Shown: positions 1 through 16,058, counted from the stretch's first letter. The stretch: DNA of 64,000 nucleotides from Tildeniella torsiva UHER 1998/13D (GCA_019358835.1 JAHHIH010000012.1:117154-181153), one strand, 5' to 3'. Notes: generated by a model not told the origin, from the sequence alone. Numbers and translations: made by a program.

Positions 1-651
1 CTAGAAGCATCCAAAGCGGAACCCTGCCTGAGCCTTCGACTCGATCTCGACCCCGTTCTGGTCGGTTCAGTCATGGTCGAGTCGGGTTATCCCTCGGTGA
101 GCCGAGGTAGCCATGTAAAAGCGGTTGATGTCAGTCCGCTGGGGGTAGATTTGTTAGACGCTGTGGTTCGGCTGATTAGGCTGCTCGATTCCCCGGCTGA
201 AGCGCCTGTGCTCGCACCCCTAATTCAACGGGAAATCATTTATCGACTCCTGATGGGTGCGCAGGGGGATCGGCTCCGTCAGATCGCCGTTTTGGGGGGC
301 TACACCCACCACATCGCCAGGGCTGTCGAGCGATTGCGCCAAGACTTTAACCAGCCGCTGCGGATTGAAACCATTGCCCGAGAGCTGGGCATGAGTGTTT
401 CGGGTTTTCACCATCACTTCAAAGCGGTCACGGCTATGAGCCCGTTGCAATTTCAGAAGCAGCTGCGGCTCCAGGAGGCGCGCCGTCTGATGCTGGGGCA
501 AAACCTGGATGCGAGCAGCGCGGCCTACCGGGTGGGGTATGACGATGCTTCGCACTTCAACCGAGAGTACAAGCGGCTCTTTGGGCAACCCCCGATGCGC
601 GATGTGGAGCGGCTGCGAGCAGCGGCCCAGGAACCGGCGAATTCAATCTGA
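1..651 (+). CDS. AraC-family transcriptional regulator, 5'-truncated by the window edge
   Basis: The frame is open from base 1, so the ATG at 73 is internal and the real start lies outside the window. The visible part has the end of an AraC_N-type ligand domain (LRLDLDP, then QREIIYRLLMGAQGDRLRQI), followed by two helix-turn-helix units: one around IARELGMSVSGFHHHFK and one around AAYRVGYDDASHFNREYKR. The FHHHFK and SHFNREYKR signatures are typical of this family. Such proteins usually activate or repress a neighbouring enzyme or transporter gene, but the target cannot be seen here. The gene ends convergently with the HisKA-EAL gene 55 bases away. Family assignment is secure; function in the cell is unknown. 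Confidence 0.9.
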   Translation, partial: LEASKAEPCLSLRLDLDPVLVGSVMVESGYPSVSRGSHVKAVDVSPLGVDLLDAVVRLIRLLDSPAEAPVLAPLIQREIIYRLLMGAQGDRLRQIAVLGGYTHHIARAVERLRQDFNQPLRIETIARELGMSVSGFHHHFKAVTAMSPLQFQKQLRLQEARRLMLGQNLDASSAAYRVGYDDASHFNREYKRLFGQPPMRDVERLRAAAQEPANSI

Positions 652-705
652 TCGTCGGGGGCGATCGCGACCCATGGAGTAAAACTGGAGTAAAACGGCT
701 TGACC

Positions 706-1812
706 CTAGGCAGCCCGCGATAGCGCAAGCTCATCATCAAAGCACAGCTGCCCGTCTAACACCTGGCGCATCAGCAGACAGGCAATTCCCATACTGTCGA
801 GGGGCTCTGAGAAGTAGTAGCCCTGCATTTTTTGGTAGCCCAACTCTTTAAGCACCACCAGATCGTCCAGGGTTTCAACCCCTTCGACAATCACATCGAG
901 CCGCAGCCGCTCGGCCAGCATGAATATGGCCTCGCTCATGGCCCAGTTTTTGTTGCGAATAAACGAGCGATCGATTTTGAGGGTGTCAAAGGGCAGGTCT
1001 TGCAGCCGCCCCAGGGAGGAATAGCCGGTGCCAAAATCGTCGATGTAGAGCTGGATGCCCATCTGGCGCAGTTCGACCAAGGCCCAGAGAGCTAGATCCT
1101 TATTTTCAATCAGCGCGCTTTCGGTGACTTCGAGCTTGAGGCTATGGGGGGCAATCTGATGACGCTCAATGATCTGGCGAATGTTTTCCACCAGGTGGGG
1201 ATGGCGCAGCTGCACCGCCGAGAGGTTGACGCTAACGCTGAGGGGCGTGACGGACGGAAACTGGGTCTGCCACTGGCGCAGCTGTCGGCAGGCCTGGTCG
1301 AGCAAAAACAGCCCTAGAGTATCGATTAGGTCTGCTTTTTCGGCCAGGGGAATGAACACCTCCGGAGAAATAATGCCCCGGTGGTCGTGCTGCCATCGGG
1401 CCAGGGCCTCAAAACCAATGATCTGGTTGTGTTCGATCGACACAATGGGCTGGTAGGCCAGGTAAATGGCCTGCTGCTCCACCGCCTGGTGGAGATCGTT
1501 TTCGAGCTGAAGCAGCTCTAGCCCGGCGCCCGACAGCAGCGTCAGCAGGGGGGTGGGCTGGTTTTCTAGGGCGTTGGCAAGCCGGTTGAGGCGATCGGCG
1601 TTGTTGATGGCGATCGCCAGCAGCTTTTGGCCATCGTCAGAGAGCGCCCCCGACTGCTCATACCCCAAGAGCTTGAGCGCCCCCTGAATCGAGGCAAGGG
1701 GGGTGCGCAGCTCGTGGCAAATTAGCAGCGAGAGGTCGTCAAAGGGGTGGCTGGAGCAGTCGGCCAGAGAACACAAGTCTTCACTGGGCCGGGCCGAGTT
1801 GGGATACGCCAT
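706..1812 (-). CDS. HisKA-like helix fused to an intact EAL (c-di-GMP phosphodiesterase) domain
   Basis: 368 residues. Near the N-terminus (about 29-48) is a clear histidine-kinase H-box, CHELRTPLASIQ, with His33 as possible phosphoacceptor, and a second helix to about residue 85. No HATPase domain follows. Instead, from about residue 113, there is a full EAL domain: EALARW at 135-140, then DDFGTGYSSL and EGVET, the metal and substrate-binding motifs of active c-di-GMP phosphodiesterases. The protein cannot phosphorylate itself and may be phosphorylated by, or dimerise with, a neighbouring kinase; that is inference. It is the last gene of a minus-strand run with two receiver proteins, which fits a c-di-GMP output of the same pathway. 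Confidence 0.85.
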   Translation of the reverse strand: MAYPNSARPSEDLCSLADCSSHPFDDLSLLICHELRTPLASIQGALKLLGYEQSGALSDDGQKLLAIAINNADRLNRLANALENQPTPLLTLLSGAGLELLQLENDLHQAVEQQAIYLAYQPIVSIEHNQIIGFEALARWQHDHRGIISPEVFIPLAEKADLIDTLGLFLLDQACRQLRQWQTQFPSVTPLSVSVNLSAVQLRHPHLVENIRQIIERHQIAPHSLKLEVTESALIENKDLALWALVELRQMGIQLYIDDFGTGYSSLGRLQDLPFDTLKIDRSFIRNKNWAMSEAIFMLAERLRLDVIVEGVETLDDLVVLKELGYQKMQGYYFSEPLDSMGIACLLMRQVLDGQLCFDDELALSRAA

Positions 1813-1881
1813 GGAAGATGCTTAATACCGTAGGAACAATCAGTGGGTTGGGGCATGGGGGCGGATGAATTGGGACGGGGG

Positions 1882-2124
1882 CTAGGCAATCTGCGATCGC
1901 ATCTCAACCCAAATGGTGTAGTGGGTTTTAGAGACGGTGATGCACACCTTAAAACCTTTACTGCTTTCCTGGGTGGCTTGGCGGTAGGCCTGACTCCGTT
2001 CAGCCAGGGCGAACTGCTGCAGGCTAATGTAAAAGTCGTTGCGATAGAGCATGCCGTCGTGGATGCCCTGGTTCCAGAATTTAAAGGTCGAGATTAAATC
2101 CTCAACCACGATCAGGGGGAGCAT
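1882..2124 (-). CDS. small conserved-looking protein of unknown function
   Basis: 80 residues if translation starts at MLPLIVVEDLIS; an upstream in-frame ATG at 2175 would add 17 residues of poor coding character. The body (DLISTFKFWNQGIHD, LYRNDFYISLQQFALAERSQAY, KVCITVSKTHYTIWVEMR) reads like a compact alpha/beta cytoplasmic protein with many aromatic residues and no signal peptide or membrane segment. I recognise no family. It lies between a CheY-like receiver gene and the EAL gene on the same strand, so it may be cotranscribed with them. A hairpin-forming stretch was not seen between it and the neighbours. Confidence 0.55.
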   Translation of the reverse strand: MLPLIVVEDLISTFKFWNQGIHDGMLYRNDFYISLQQFALAERSQAYRQATQESSKGFKVCITVSKTHYTIWVEMRSQIA

Positions 2125-2208
2125 AGCAGGGCTTTGGCAAGACGTCTTCTTAATATTAAGAAACAAATGTGGCAACTCTGTGAACGCCCCTGCCCCCAGA
2201 AAATTCGC

Positions 2209-2586
2209 CTACTGCCAGCCCAGGGCCAGCTCGATTTGACCGCCCAGCAGACCTGGGTCAAAGGGTTTGACCAGCACCGCCCGCGCCCCTGCCGCCACAA
2301 AGGACGGCTGGGTCGCCAGCCGCAGGGTGGCCGTGAGTAAAATCACGGGAATGTGGCAAGTCTCAGCATTTTCACCGAGCTTAATCAGGGTGGCCAGCCC
2401 GTCCACCTTGGGCATGATCACATCGAGCAGAATGGCGTCGGGGCGGTGGGTCGCGGCTAGGGCAACTCCCTCCTCCCCTGAGGCGGCGGTGGTCACGTCC
2501 CACTGCTTGGTGATTTCGAGGCTTACCTTGGCGATTTCTCGCACATCGGCTTCGTCGTCAATGATCAAAATGCGTCGGGCGGTCAT
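2209..2586 (-). CDS. single-domain CheY-like response regulator
   Basis: 125 residues that consist only of a receiver domain. The acidic pocket is Asp10/Asp11, the phosphoacceptor is Asp55 in AILLDVIMP, and the conserved lysine is Lys107 in VLVKPF. No output domain is attached, so it must act by protein-protein contact or as a phosphate relay. It starts 48 bases after the end of the large REC-wHTH-HPt-REC gene on the same strand. That protein has an HPt histidine, so phosphotransfer between the two is plausible (inference from order and domain content). Confidence 0.9.
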   Translation of the reverse strand: MTARRILIIDDEADVREIAKVSLEITKQWDVTTAASGEEGVALAATHRPDAILLDVIMPKVDGLATLIKLGENAETCHIPVILLTATLRLATQPSFVAAGARAVLVKPFDPGLLGGQIELALGWQ

Positions 2587-2634
2587 GGTCTAAGCTCCAG
2601 GGATGGCCGGTGGTGGAAAAAAGAGCGGGATGGT

Positions 2635-4557
2635 CTACTCAATCGCGGTCAGCCGCTGGGTTGCCTGCTGGTAAAGCCGCTCCAGGGTTTGGCCATCGGT
2701 GGGAAAGGTGGCTTCACCCAGGTGAAGCACCAGATCGTCTGGGCTTGAGGGTAGCTGATTGCCTAAGACCTGGGCGAGGGTTGGCCCCAAGGCATCGCGG
2801 GGCGATCGCCAGTCGGGCGCTAGGGCACCGACCAAAATAGATTGGGCAGACCAGCGGGCGATCGCATCGCCCCGGCGCAGCAGGCTGGGCAGCACCGCTG
2901 CCAGGGCCGCTATGCGCTCAGGGAACCCAGGCTCTAGCTGGAGCAGCACCAGACTGAGGGGCTGGCGGTGGCGGTGGGCTAAATGCAGCAGCAGGTCGAG
3001 TTCGATGGTGCCCTTGCGGCGGTTGGCCAGGCCGGTGAGGGGGTCGGTGCCCGCCAGGGTTTGCAGCAGGCGACCCCGCTCTAGCCGCTGAAATAGGCGG
3101 TTGACCAACTCCGGCTCCAGAATCGGCTTGGGCAAATAGTCGTCGGCCCCGGCCTGGTAGAGTTCGTAGACGGCGGTGGCCTCGCGACAGGCGGTGAGAA
3201 ACAGAATCGGCAGGGTCTGCCAGCGCTCCTGCTGCCGCAGCTGCCGACAGAGTTCCACGCCCCTGAGGTGGGGCATATCCAGATCGAGCAGTACCAGGTC
3301 GGGGGGGCTGGCCTCCAGGGTGGCCCAGGTCTGGCGCGGGTCATTGAGGGGCACCACGTCGAGGCCCCAGGGGGGCAGCAGGCGCTGGAGCTGGGCCAAA
3401 ATGAGCGGGTCGTCGTCAATGGCCAGCACCCGATACCGGGTGTCGGTGGGGCGGGGCGGCCCAATTGCGGATCGGGTCGTCCCGCCGAGCGGCGCTGAGC
3501 TTTCCTCCGGCCCAGCAGCGAGCTGGGCATCGAGCTGACGAACCAGGGCTTTAAACGCCTCCCCCTCAGCCTCGCTGGGCCGCCTCAGCCACTCCTCCAG
3601 ACTGCGGGCCAGGTGTGACCCCTCGGCAAAGCCAAACAGCCCTAGGGATCCGGCTAGCTTGTGGGCGGCCGCCTGCGCCGCCGCCCGATCCTCCTCTAGT
3701 AGGGGGGGCTGGTCTAGGGCGATCGCCGCCCGGTGCAGGGCCGCCATGCGATCGCCAATGATGGGCCGAAACTGGTCAAAGGCGGCGATCGCCGCCGCTC
3801 GGGCCGCCTCAGCCTTCGCCTGCTCTGGGCCGATCGTCTCTAGCCGGGGAGGCACCGAGGCCGACAGGGCTGGCTCTGCCGACCGTGGGGCGGGCCTGAG
3901 GCGGTAGCCCATGCCGTAGACATTCTCAATCATGTCGTCGGCCCCGGCCTGCTTGAGCTTGCGCCGCAGTCGCTTGATGTGGGTGCGAATGGTTTCTTCC
4001 CCAGGGGAGTCGTCGGCACTCCACAGGCGTTCTAGCAGCACGGTGTTGCTAAAGATGCGATCGGGATGGCGCAGCAGCAGCTCCAGCAGCCCATACTCCT
4101 TAGGGGAAAGCACCACCGCCTGGTCAGCCACCGTTACCAGACCCGCATTGGGGTCGAGCTGAAGCAAGCCCCACCGCAGCGTGGGGCTGCTCACCGCATT
4201 GGGTCGGCGCAGCAGCGCGCGCAGGCGGGCGGTCAGCTCGGCCAGGGTGTAGGGTTTAACCAGGTAGTCGTCGGCCCCGGCATTGAGCCCGTCTACTTTG
4301 TCGGCGCTGCCGCTGCGCCCGGTCAGTAGCAAAATCGCCCCACTGTAGCCCGTCTGGCGCAGCCTGCGGCAGAGCGACAGCCCGTCGAGGCCCGGCAGGT
4401 CGATGTCCAACACAATTAAATCGTAGGGGGCAGACCGGGCGTATTCCCAGCCCAAGAGTCCGTCGGTGGTGGTGTCGACGACGTAGTTTTGGGCCGCTAG
4501 ATCGCTGGTCAGCCGCTCAATTAAGACCTCGTCGTCATCCACTAAAAGAATTTTCAT
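2635..4557 (-). CDS. multidomain response regulator: REC, OmpR-type wHTH, HPt, REC, degenerate GGDEF
   Basis: 640 residues from MKILLVDDDE; the upstream in-frame ATG at 4665 is rejected because receivers of this class begin at this motif. Order: receiver 1 (Asp51), OmpR/PhoB winged helix (about 125-225, ending VYGMGYRLRP), an HPt helix bundle with AAHKLAGSLG (His299), receiver 2 (Asp425), and a C-terminal GGDEF-like domain (about 504-640). The last begins normally (GTDPLTGLANRRKG), but the GG(D/E)EF loop is replaced near RWSAQSILV, so cyclase activity is unlikely. DNA binding, phosphorelay and receiver functions are joined in one chain, a layout known from cyanobacteria. It heads the minus-strand run 4557-706 and is divergent from the kinase at 4953, a likely partner. 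Confidence 0.9.
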   Translation of the reverse strand: MKILLVDDDEVLIERLTSDLAAQNYVVDTTTDGLLGWEYARSAPYDLIVLDIDLPGLDGLSLCRRLRQTGYSGAILLLTGRSGSADKVDGLNAGADDYLVKPYTLAELTARLRALLRRPNAVSSPTLRWGLLQLDPNAGLVTVADQAVVLSPKEYGLLELLLRHPDRIFSNTVLLERLWSADDSPGEETIRTHIKRLRRKLKQAGADDMIENVYGMGYRLRPAPRSAEPALSASVPPRLETIGPEQAKAEAARAAAIAAFDQFRPIIGDRMAALHRAAIALDQPPLLEEDRAAAQAAAHKLAGSLGLFGFAEGSHLARSLEEWLRRPSEAEGEAFKALVRQLDAQLAAGPEESSAPLGGTTRSAIGPPRPTDTRYRVLAIDDDPLILAQLQRLLPPWGLDVVPLNDPRQTWATLEASPPDLVLLDLDMPHLRGVELCRQLRQQERWQTLPILFLTACREATAVYELYQAGADDYLPKPILEPELVNRLFQRLERGRLLQTLAGTDPLTGLANRRKGTIELDLLLHLAHRHRQPLSLVLLQLEPGFPERIAALAAVLPSLLRRGDAIARWSAQSILVGALAPDWRSPRDALGPTLAQVLGNQLPSSPDDLVLHLGEATFPTDGQTLERLYQQATQRLTAIE

Positions 4558-4952
4558 GGTGGCCTCATTAATGGCCTCACTGGGCACGGCAGGAGCGTAG
4601 CTAGGGTGCCCATGGCGATCGCAGAATCCCCAAGCCAGCGGCGTTTTGTCCCTTTCTCTGGCCAAATTTTACGCTGCCGTCGGTGTTCACAAGATTGTCA
4701 CAGTTGCCGCCCATCATGGGCATATTCCTGAAACTGCACTAGCGGGCAGGAGTTCCTGAGACCGGTGTGGGCGGTCTGACGCGACCCTCAGATCGCCTGC
4801 GGGGGCAAGACAGATCGTTGGGGTGGGGGTAGATCGCCCCATCCCAACGATCTGTTGTGGTTTTCACTCCCACCGTTTCATTAGTTTTTGGGAAAAGCCC
4901 GGCCCAATGGGGAATCTTGGCTACATTGGTCTTGCTCTAACGCCTTGGATTC
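4558..4952. other. 395-base divergent intergenic region with a strong hairpin
   Basis: Separates the minus-strand regulator operon from the plus-strand kinase cluster and must hold promoters for both. The visible structure is an inverted repeat: arms 4811-4828 and 4837-4854, 18 bases each with one mismatch and an 8-base loop. It lies about 100 bases before the first kinase start and is followed by TTGTGGTTTTC. It could be a 5'-UTR structure, an attenuator, or an operator. I could not pick a convincing -35/-10 pair. Confidence 0.45.
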
Positions 4953-7900
4953 ATGTCGCCGATCTGCTCCGACCTCGCGATGCTCCACCCCGACCGAGTT
5001 GCCGCTGGCGAAACCCTGCTGATCGTCGATGACTCCTTAGAAAACCTCAGGTTTCTCACCAAGACCCTCAAGGGGCAGGGGTATGGAGTGCGCTGCGCCC
5101 GCAGCGGGGCCATGGCGCTGATCGCCGTGAACGCCACCCGCCCCGACCTGATCCTGCTGGATATTCGCATGCCCGAGATGGACGGCTACTCGGTGTGCCA
5201 GCGGCTCAAGGCCGACCCCAGCACCCAGGCGATTCCGGTGATTTTTCTCAGCGCCCTCGATGAGGCCCTCGACAAGGTCAAGGCGTTTGAGGTGGGGGGG
5301 GCCGACTATCTCACCAAGCCCTTTCAGGTGGAAGAACTGCTGGCCCGAGTGGCCAACCAGCTGACGATTCGGCGCTTGCAGCAGGGCATGACGGCCCAAA
5401 ACCAGCAGCTCCAGCAGGAAATCGGCGATCGCCGCCAGGCCGAGACCCGTCTTCAACAGATGACGGCCCGGCTGTCCACGCTGGTTGAGCATCTCCAGGT
5501 GGGGGTGATATTGGAGACCCTCACGGGCCAGGTGGTGATGGTCAACCAGCCCTACTGTGACCTGTTTCGTCTGGCGTGCCCTGCGACCGCCCTGATTGGT
5601 GCCGACGGCCAGACCTTTGCCCAGGACAGCGCCGGACTGTGGCGCGACCCCGCCGCCTTTGCCCAGCGCATAGCGGCCCTGCGGCAGGCCCAGCAGCCGG
5701 TGGTGGCTGAAGAAATTGCCCTGGCCGACGGTCGCACCCTTGAGCGCGACTACGTGCCCCTGGGGGGCGATCGCGGCGGTTCGGGCCACCTCTGGCAGTA
5801 CCGCGACATTACGGCCCGCAAGCAGGCCGAGCAAATTTTGCTGCAAAATTCCCAAGCGCTCAACCACTTTAGCCAGAGCCTGAAGCAGCTGCACCGCCTC
5901 AGCCTGACCCAGTTTGACAGCTTTGACGCCCTGCTCCACGACTACCTCGACACCGGTTGCCAGGTGCTAGGGTTTGCCGGTGGTCTGGTAGGCAAAATTG
6001 AGGGCGGAGACTACGTGGCGATTGCGATGGAAGCGACCCTGCCCAGGCTAGAGCCCGACCTGCGCTGCCCCCTTGACGACACCTTTTGTGGCATGGCAAT
6101 TCAGCAGCAGCGCACCGTGGGCTTTACCCACATCGGTGCCCACCCAGAGCTGCGCCAACACCCCCTGTATCAAACGCTGCGCCTAGAGTCGTACCTGGGC
6201 ACCCCGATCTGGGTGGAAGGCGAGGTCTATGGCAACCTGTGCTTTTTTGACACGACCCCGCGTCCCCAGGGGTTTAACCAGCACGAAACCGAAATTATTG
6301 AGCTGATGGCCCAGAGCATTGGCAAGGTGGTCAGCACCGACCGACTAGAGCAGCAGCGGCAGCGGGCCAGGGCCAAATTACAGCAGAGTGAAGAGCGCTG
6401 GCAGCTGGCCATTCAGGGCAGCAACGCGGGCATCTACGACCTCGATTTTCGTACCCAGACGGCGTTTTTCTCCGAGCGCTACCGGGCGCTGCTGGGCTAC
6501 AGCGACCCCGTCGCCAACGAGCGGCTGAGCGACGACGACCTGCGCTGGGAGTCGCGCATTCACCCCGACGATTACGATCGCGTCATGGCGGTGCACCACG
6601 CCTACCTGGTCCAGCGCTGCCTGCCCACCTACGAGGTGGAGTACCGGCTGCGCTGCCGCGACCAGAGCTACAAGTGGGTGATCTCGCGGGGCCAGGCGCT
6701 GTGGGATCACCAGGACCAGCCGATTCGCCTGGTGGGTTCGACCGGCGACATCAGCGAACGGATGCGGCTTGAAGCCGAACGCAAGCGGGCCGAGGTCGCC
6801 CTGCGCCAGAGCGAAGAAAAATTTCGCCAGCTGGCCGAATACATCGACAGCGTCTTTTGGATCTACGAACCCCAGCAGCAGCGGTTTGGCTACGTTTCGC
6901 CCGCCTACGAGAGCATCTGGGGCCGCCAGCGAGAGGAGCTTTACCACAACCCGCTCGCCTGGCTCGAGGCGGTGCACCCCGACGATCGCGATCGGGTGGC
7001 GCGGGGTCTGCCCCGCCGCCGCGACCCTGCCGCCCTGGCCCACTTTAGCTACGACGAAGAGTTTCGCATCGCTCGACCCCAGGGGCAGCAGGCCTGGGTG
7101 CGGGTGCGGGCCTTCCCCATTCGCAATGACCAGGGGGAGGTGTACCGCCTGGTGGGGGTGGCCGAAGACCTCACCCAGGTGAAGCGCCAGGAGGAGTCGC
7201 TGCGGCTGATTGTCGAAGGCACCGCCGCCAAAACCGGCCACGACTTCTTTGAGTCGCTGGTGCGCTATCTGGCCGATATTTTGCAGGTGCGCTACGCCAT
7301 CGTCACCCAGCGACTGCTGACTGACCCAGGGCGGGTCAGCACCCTGGCCTTTTGGCAGCAGGGTCAACTGGGCGATCGCCTGGAGTACGACCTGGCGGGC
7401 ACCCCCTGTGAGCGGGTGGTGGCGGGCGAGGTGGTTTACATACCCCAGCGGGTGCGGGTGCTCTACCCCGACGATGCCGATTTGGAATTGCTGGGGGCGG
7501 TTAGCTTTTTGGGCATTCCCCTGGTAGATGCGGCATCCCAGGTGATTGGCCACCTGGCGGTGATCGACGATAAACCCATGGCCGAGGATCACACCCGCGA
7601 GCTGATTTTGCGCATCTTTGCGGCTCGGGCGGCGGCGGAGCTTAAGCGCCAGCAGGCCGAAGACGCCCTGCGCCAGGCCCGCGAAACCGCCGATGCCGCC
7701 AACCAGGCCAAGAGCGTCTTTCTGGCCAACATGAGCCACGAGCTGCGTACTCCCCTCAACACCATCATTGGCTTTGCCCAGCTGATCACCCGCGACTGCC
7801 ATCTCGATGCCGAGGCCCAAGACTACCTGGCAATTATCAGCCGCAGCGGCGAACACCTGCTGGCGCTGATCAACGACGTGCTCGAGATGTCAAAGATTGA

Positions 7901-9194
7901 GGCCGGGCGGATTTCGCTCCATATCACCACCTTTGACCTGTCGTACCTGCTGTCTAGCCTAGAGGCCATGCTCACGCTCCAGGCCGAGGCCAAGGGGCTC
8001 AGCCTCAGTTTTGACTGCGACCCGGCCTTACCCACCTATATCGCCACCGACGAGGGCAAACTGCGCCAGGTGCTGATCAATCTGCTGGGCAACGCCATCA
8101 AATTTACCCAGACCGGCCGGGTGCTGCTGCGGGTGCGCTGCCAGCCGCCGCTAGAGCCGCCCTTGGCGGCTGGCCCTGAGGCCGTCGACCTGGAGTTTGC
8201 TGTGGTTGACACCGGCCCCGGCATTGCCCCCGAAGAGATGAACCGTCTTTTTGAGCCGTTTATTCAGAGTACGGCGGGGCTGCGCTGGTCAGAGAATAAT
8301 CTGGGGCCATCGCACCAGGGCAGCGGCCTGGGGCTGCCGATTAGCCAACAGTTTGTGCAGCTGATGGGCGGCGAACTCACCCTGGAAACCCAGCTCAACC
8401 AGGGATCAACCTTTACCTTTGTGCTGCCGGTGCAGCGGATCGAGCGATCGGCGGTGTTTTCGGCGCTCAACGAACCCCCGATTGAGGGGCTGGCCCCAGG
8501 TCAACCCCCCTGGCGGCTGCTGGTGGTCGAAGACCACCCCGCCAACCGCTATCTGCTGGTGCGCCTGCTCACCTCCGCCGGGTTTGAGGTGCAGGCCGCC
8601 CAGGATGGCTATGCCGCCGTTGACCAGGCGCAGACATGGTGCCCCCACCTGATCTGGATGGACATTCGCATGCCCGGCCTCGACGGCTACGCCGCCACGG
8701 GCCAGATTCGGGCGCTGCACCTCGATCCCAAGCCGGTGATTATTGCCCTCACCGCCAGCCCCTTTGAAGAGGAGCGCGCTAAAATCTTAGCCGCTGGGTG
8801 CGACGACTTTGTGCGCAAGCCCTTTCAAATGCAGGTCATACTGCAAAAGATTGCTGCCTATCTGCCGGTGCGCTACCGCTACGCCGCCGAGGCTGACTCG
8901 TCTTCCCCTTACCCAAGCGAGGCTAGGGGGGCTGGCGAAGAGGTGACTCCGCCCGCGGCTGAACTGAGCCTTTGGCTGCAAACTATGCCCCTTGAGTGGC
9001 AGATGGGGCTGGCCCAGGCCGCCATCACCGGCTCCGACGATCGTCTGCTTGAGTTGCTCAACCAGATATCCGACGCCCCGGCCAGCGTGGCTCAAACCCT
9101 GACTAGCTGGGCCAGGAATTTTGAGTTTGATCGCATTCTCGCCTGTTTACATCCCATGGGTGAGGCGACTGGTCAGGGGAACGCTGAGGTGTAG
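4953..9194 (+). CDS. hybrid sensor histidine kinase: REC-PAS-GAF-PAS-PAS-GAF-HisKA-HATPase-REC
   Basis: 1413 residues (1404 if the ATG at 4980 is used; neither has a good ribosome site). N-terminal receiver with Asp70 (LILLDIRMP) and Lys122; coiled coil about 140-175; PAS about 180-285; GAF about 300-460; two PAS_3 domains about 475-745; GAF-like about 755-890; dimerisation/phosphoacceptor helix with His929 in [10 protein letters not shown]; HATPase about 1035-1150; C-terminal receiver with Asp1237 (LIWMDIRMP). No membrane segment is visible, so it is likely cytoplasmic. The last 100 residues ([16 protein letters not shown] to NFEFDRIL) form a helical tail that also ends the kinase at 10499. 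First of three kinases on this strand and divergent from a phosphorelay regulator. Confidence 0.93.
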   Translation: MSPICSDLAMLHPDRVAAGETLLIVDDSLENLRFLTKTLKGQGYGVRCARSGAMALIAVNATRPDLILLDIRMPEMDGYSVCQRLKADPSTQAIPVIFLSALDEALDKVKAFEVGGADYLTKPFQVEELLARVANQLTIRRLQQGMTAQNQQLQQEIGDRRQAETRLQQMTARLSTLVEHLQVGVILETLTGQVVMVNQPYCDLFRLACPATALIGADGQTFAQDSAGLWRDPAAFAQRIAALRQAQQPVVAEEIALADGRTLERDYVPLGGDRGGSGHLWQYRDITARKQAEQILLQNSQALNHFSQSLKQLHRLSLTQFDSFDALLHDYLDTGCQVLGFAGGLVGKIEGGDYVAIAMEATLPRLEPDLRCPLDDTFCGMAIQQQRTVGFTHIGAHPELRQHPLYQTLRLESYLGTPIWVEGEVYGNLCFFDTTPRPQGFNQHETEIIELMAQSIGKVVSTDRLEQQRQRARAKLQQSEERWQLAIQGSNAGIYDLDFRTQTAFFSERYRALLGYSDPVANERLSDDDLRWESRIHPDDYDRVMAVHHAYLVQRCLPTYEVEYRLRCRDQSYKWVISRGQALWDHQDQPIRLVGSTGDISERMRLEAERKRAEVALRQSEEKFRQLAEYIDSVFWIYEPQQQRFGYVSPAYESIWGRQREELYHNPLAWLEAVHPDDRDRVARGLPRRRDPAALAHFSYDEEFRIARPQGQQAWVRVRAFPIRNDQGEVYRLVGVAEDLTQVKRQEESLRLIVEGTAAKTGHDFFESLVRYLADILQVRYAIVTQRLLTDPGRVSTLAFWQQGQLGDRLEYDLAGTPCERVVAGEVVYIPQRVRVLYPDDADLELLGAVSFLGIPLVDAASQVIGHLAVIDDKPMAEDHTRELILRIFAARAAAELKRQQAEDALRQARETADAANQAKSVFLANMSHELRTPLNTIIGFAQLITRDCHLDAEAQDYLAIISRSGEHLLALINDVLEMSKIEAGRISLHITTFDLSYLLSSLEAMLTLQAEAKGLSLSFDCDPALPTYIATDEGKLRQVLINLLGNAIKFTQTGRVLLRVRCQPPLEPPLAAGPEAVDLEFAVVDTGPGIAPEEMNRLFEPFIQSTAGLRWSENNLGPSHQGSGLGLPISQQFVQLMGGELTLETQLNQGSTFTFVLPVQRIERSAVFSALNEPPIEGLAPGQPPWRLLVVEDHPANRYLLVRLLTSAGFEVQAAQDGYAAVDQAQTWCPHLIWMDIRMPGLDGYAATGQIRALHLDPKPVIIALTASPFEEERAKILAAGCDDFVRKPFQMQVILQKIAAYLPVRYRYAAEADSSSPYPSEARGAGEEVTPPAAELSLWLQTMPLEWQMGLAQAAITGSDDRLLELLNQISDAPASVAQTLTSWARNFEFDRILACLHPMGEATGQGNAEV

Positions 9195-9336
9195 GGTAGA
9201 AGTCACCTTTCCTGGCTGGGATTGACCCTAGGGGTGAGGATTGGCAGGCTGGGGCTGCGATACCAATCGGTAGCGCGATAGAACGGATTAGAACATGGAG
9301 GTGAATGGTGGGTAAGACTAAGGCAGGAGGTAACCC

Positions 9337-10464
9337 ATGACTTCCCCTAACGATGCAGCTGTCAAGGGCGATATCTTGATTGTTGACGATACCCCCGACA
9401 ATCTGCGGTTGCTCTCGGCGATTTTGGGGCGGCATCAGCTGGGGGTGCGCAAGGCGCTGACCGGCCAGTGGGCGATCGCCGCCGCCCAGGCCGCCCCCCC
9501 CGACCTGATTTTGCTCGATATCAAAATGCCGGAGATGAGCGGCTACGAAGTCTGCCAGCGGCTCAAGACCGACCCCTTGACCCAAGCCATTCCGGTGATT
9601 TTTATCAGCGCCCTCGACGAGGCCCTCGATAAGGTCAAGGCCTTTGCCGCTGGCGGGGCCGACTACATCACCAAGCCCTTTCAGGAGGCGGAGGTGATGG
9701 CCCGCATTGCCCACCAGCTCGAGCTGCGGCGGCTCCAGGCCCAGCTGGTGGCTCAAAACGAGGAGCTGGTGCGCTCTAACCGGGAGCTAGAGCAGTTTGC
9801 ATCGGTGGTATCCCACGATTTGCAGCAGCCTTTGCAGAGTATTTTGGGCTACACCAAGCTGATCGGGCTCACTTGCCCCGCCGTGCAGCAGTCGCCAGCC
9901 CAGCCCTACCTCGAAAGCATTCTGGATGCCAGCGATCGCATGCAGCAGATGATTCAAGACTGGCTGGCCTACGCCCAAGCGGGGCAGGCCCAGCCCACCT
10001 TTGCCCCAGTTGACGGCAGCGCCCTGCTCGACCAGGTGGTGCTCAACCTCAAGGTGGCCCTGACCGAGACCCAGGCGCAGCTGGGCTATGGCGATCTGCC
10101 CACCGTGATGGGCAATGAAGTGCAGCTGATGCAGCTGTTCCAAAACCTGATCAGCAACGCGCTGAAGTTTGCCCGGCCCGATACGGTGCCCCAGATCACC
10201 CTGTCGGTGGAGCCCCTGCCCCAGGCCTGGCGGTTTGGCATTCACGACAACGGCATTGGCATTGAAGCCGAGCACCTGGGGGAAATTTTTGAGGCCTTTC
10301 ATCGCCTTCATGACACCCAGAGCTACCCCGGCAGCGGCATTGGCCTGGCCACCTGCCAAAAGATTGTCGAGCGCCACGGTGGCCGCATTTGGGCGGAGTC
10401 GCAGCCGGGCCTGGGCAGCACCTTTTACGTCATCCTGCGGGCTGTCTCCGACAGCGACGGCTAG
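9337..10464 (+). CDS. response-regulator histidine kinase: REC-coiled coil-HisKA-HATPase
   Basis: 375 residues. Start supported by AGGAGGT a few bases upstream of the ATG. N-terminal receiver with Asp61 (LILLDIKMPEMSGYE), closely similar to the N-terminal receiver of the preceding kinase; short coiled coil; H-box ASVVSHDLQQPLQSI with His160 (the HDLQQPL variant common in phytochrome-type kinases); HATPase with NLISNALKFA, DNGIGI and GSGIGLAT motifs. No sensor domain, so input is probably a phosphoryl group on the receiver from another kinase. Lies 142 bases after the first kinase and 34 bases before the third. Phosphorelay among the three is inference. Confidence 0.92.
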   Translation: MTSPNDAAVKGDILIVDDTPDNLRLLSAILGRHQLGVRKALTGQWAIAAAQAAPPDLILLDIKMPEMSGYEVCQRLKTDPLTQAIPVIFISALDEALDKVKAFAAGGADYITKPFQEAEVMARIAHQLELRRLQAQLVAQNEELVRSNRELEQFASVVSHDLQQPLQSILGYTKLIGLTCPAVQQSPAQPYLESILDASDRMQQMIQDWLAYAQAGQAQPTFAPVDGSALLDQVVLNLKVALTETQAQLGYGDLPTVMGNEVQLMQLFQNLISNALKFARPDTVPQITLSVEPLPQAWRFGIHDNGIGIEAEHLGEIFEAFHRLHDTQSYPGSGIGLATCQKIVERHGGRIWAESQPGLGSTFYVILRAVSDSDG

Positions 10465-10498
10465 CCTCGTCTGCTCTCTCCTTGCTTTCGAAACCCCC

Positions 10499-16042
<5,544 letters not shown>

Positions 16043-16058
16043 TAGCGCCTCGACGGCC

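Noticed and set aside
5037..5939. Minus-strand open frame of 300 codons opposite the same kinase
   Set aside because: Same reason: lies opposite the receiver and PAS coding sequence and has no recognisable motif.
6378..7856. Long minus-strand open frame (492 codons) opposite the first hybrid kinase
   Set aside because: Antisense shadow of GC-rich codons; composition dominated by Gly/His/Leu/Gln and no domain, while the plus strand codes for PAS/GAF/HisKA domains.
10169..10498. Upstream extension of the giant kinase frame
   Set aside because: Overlaps the HATPase-coding end of the preceding kinase in another frame; the extension is not protein-like.
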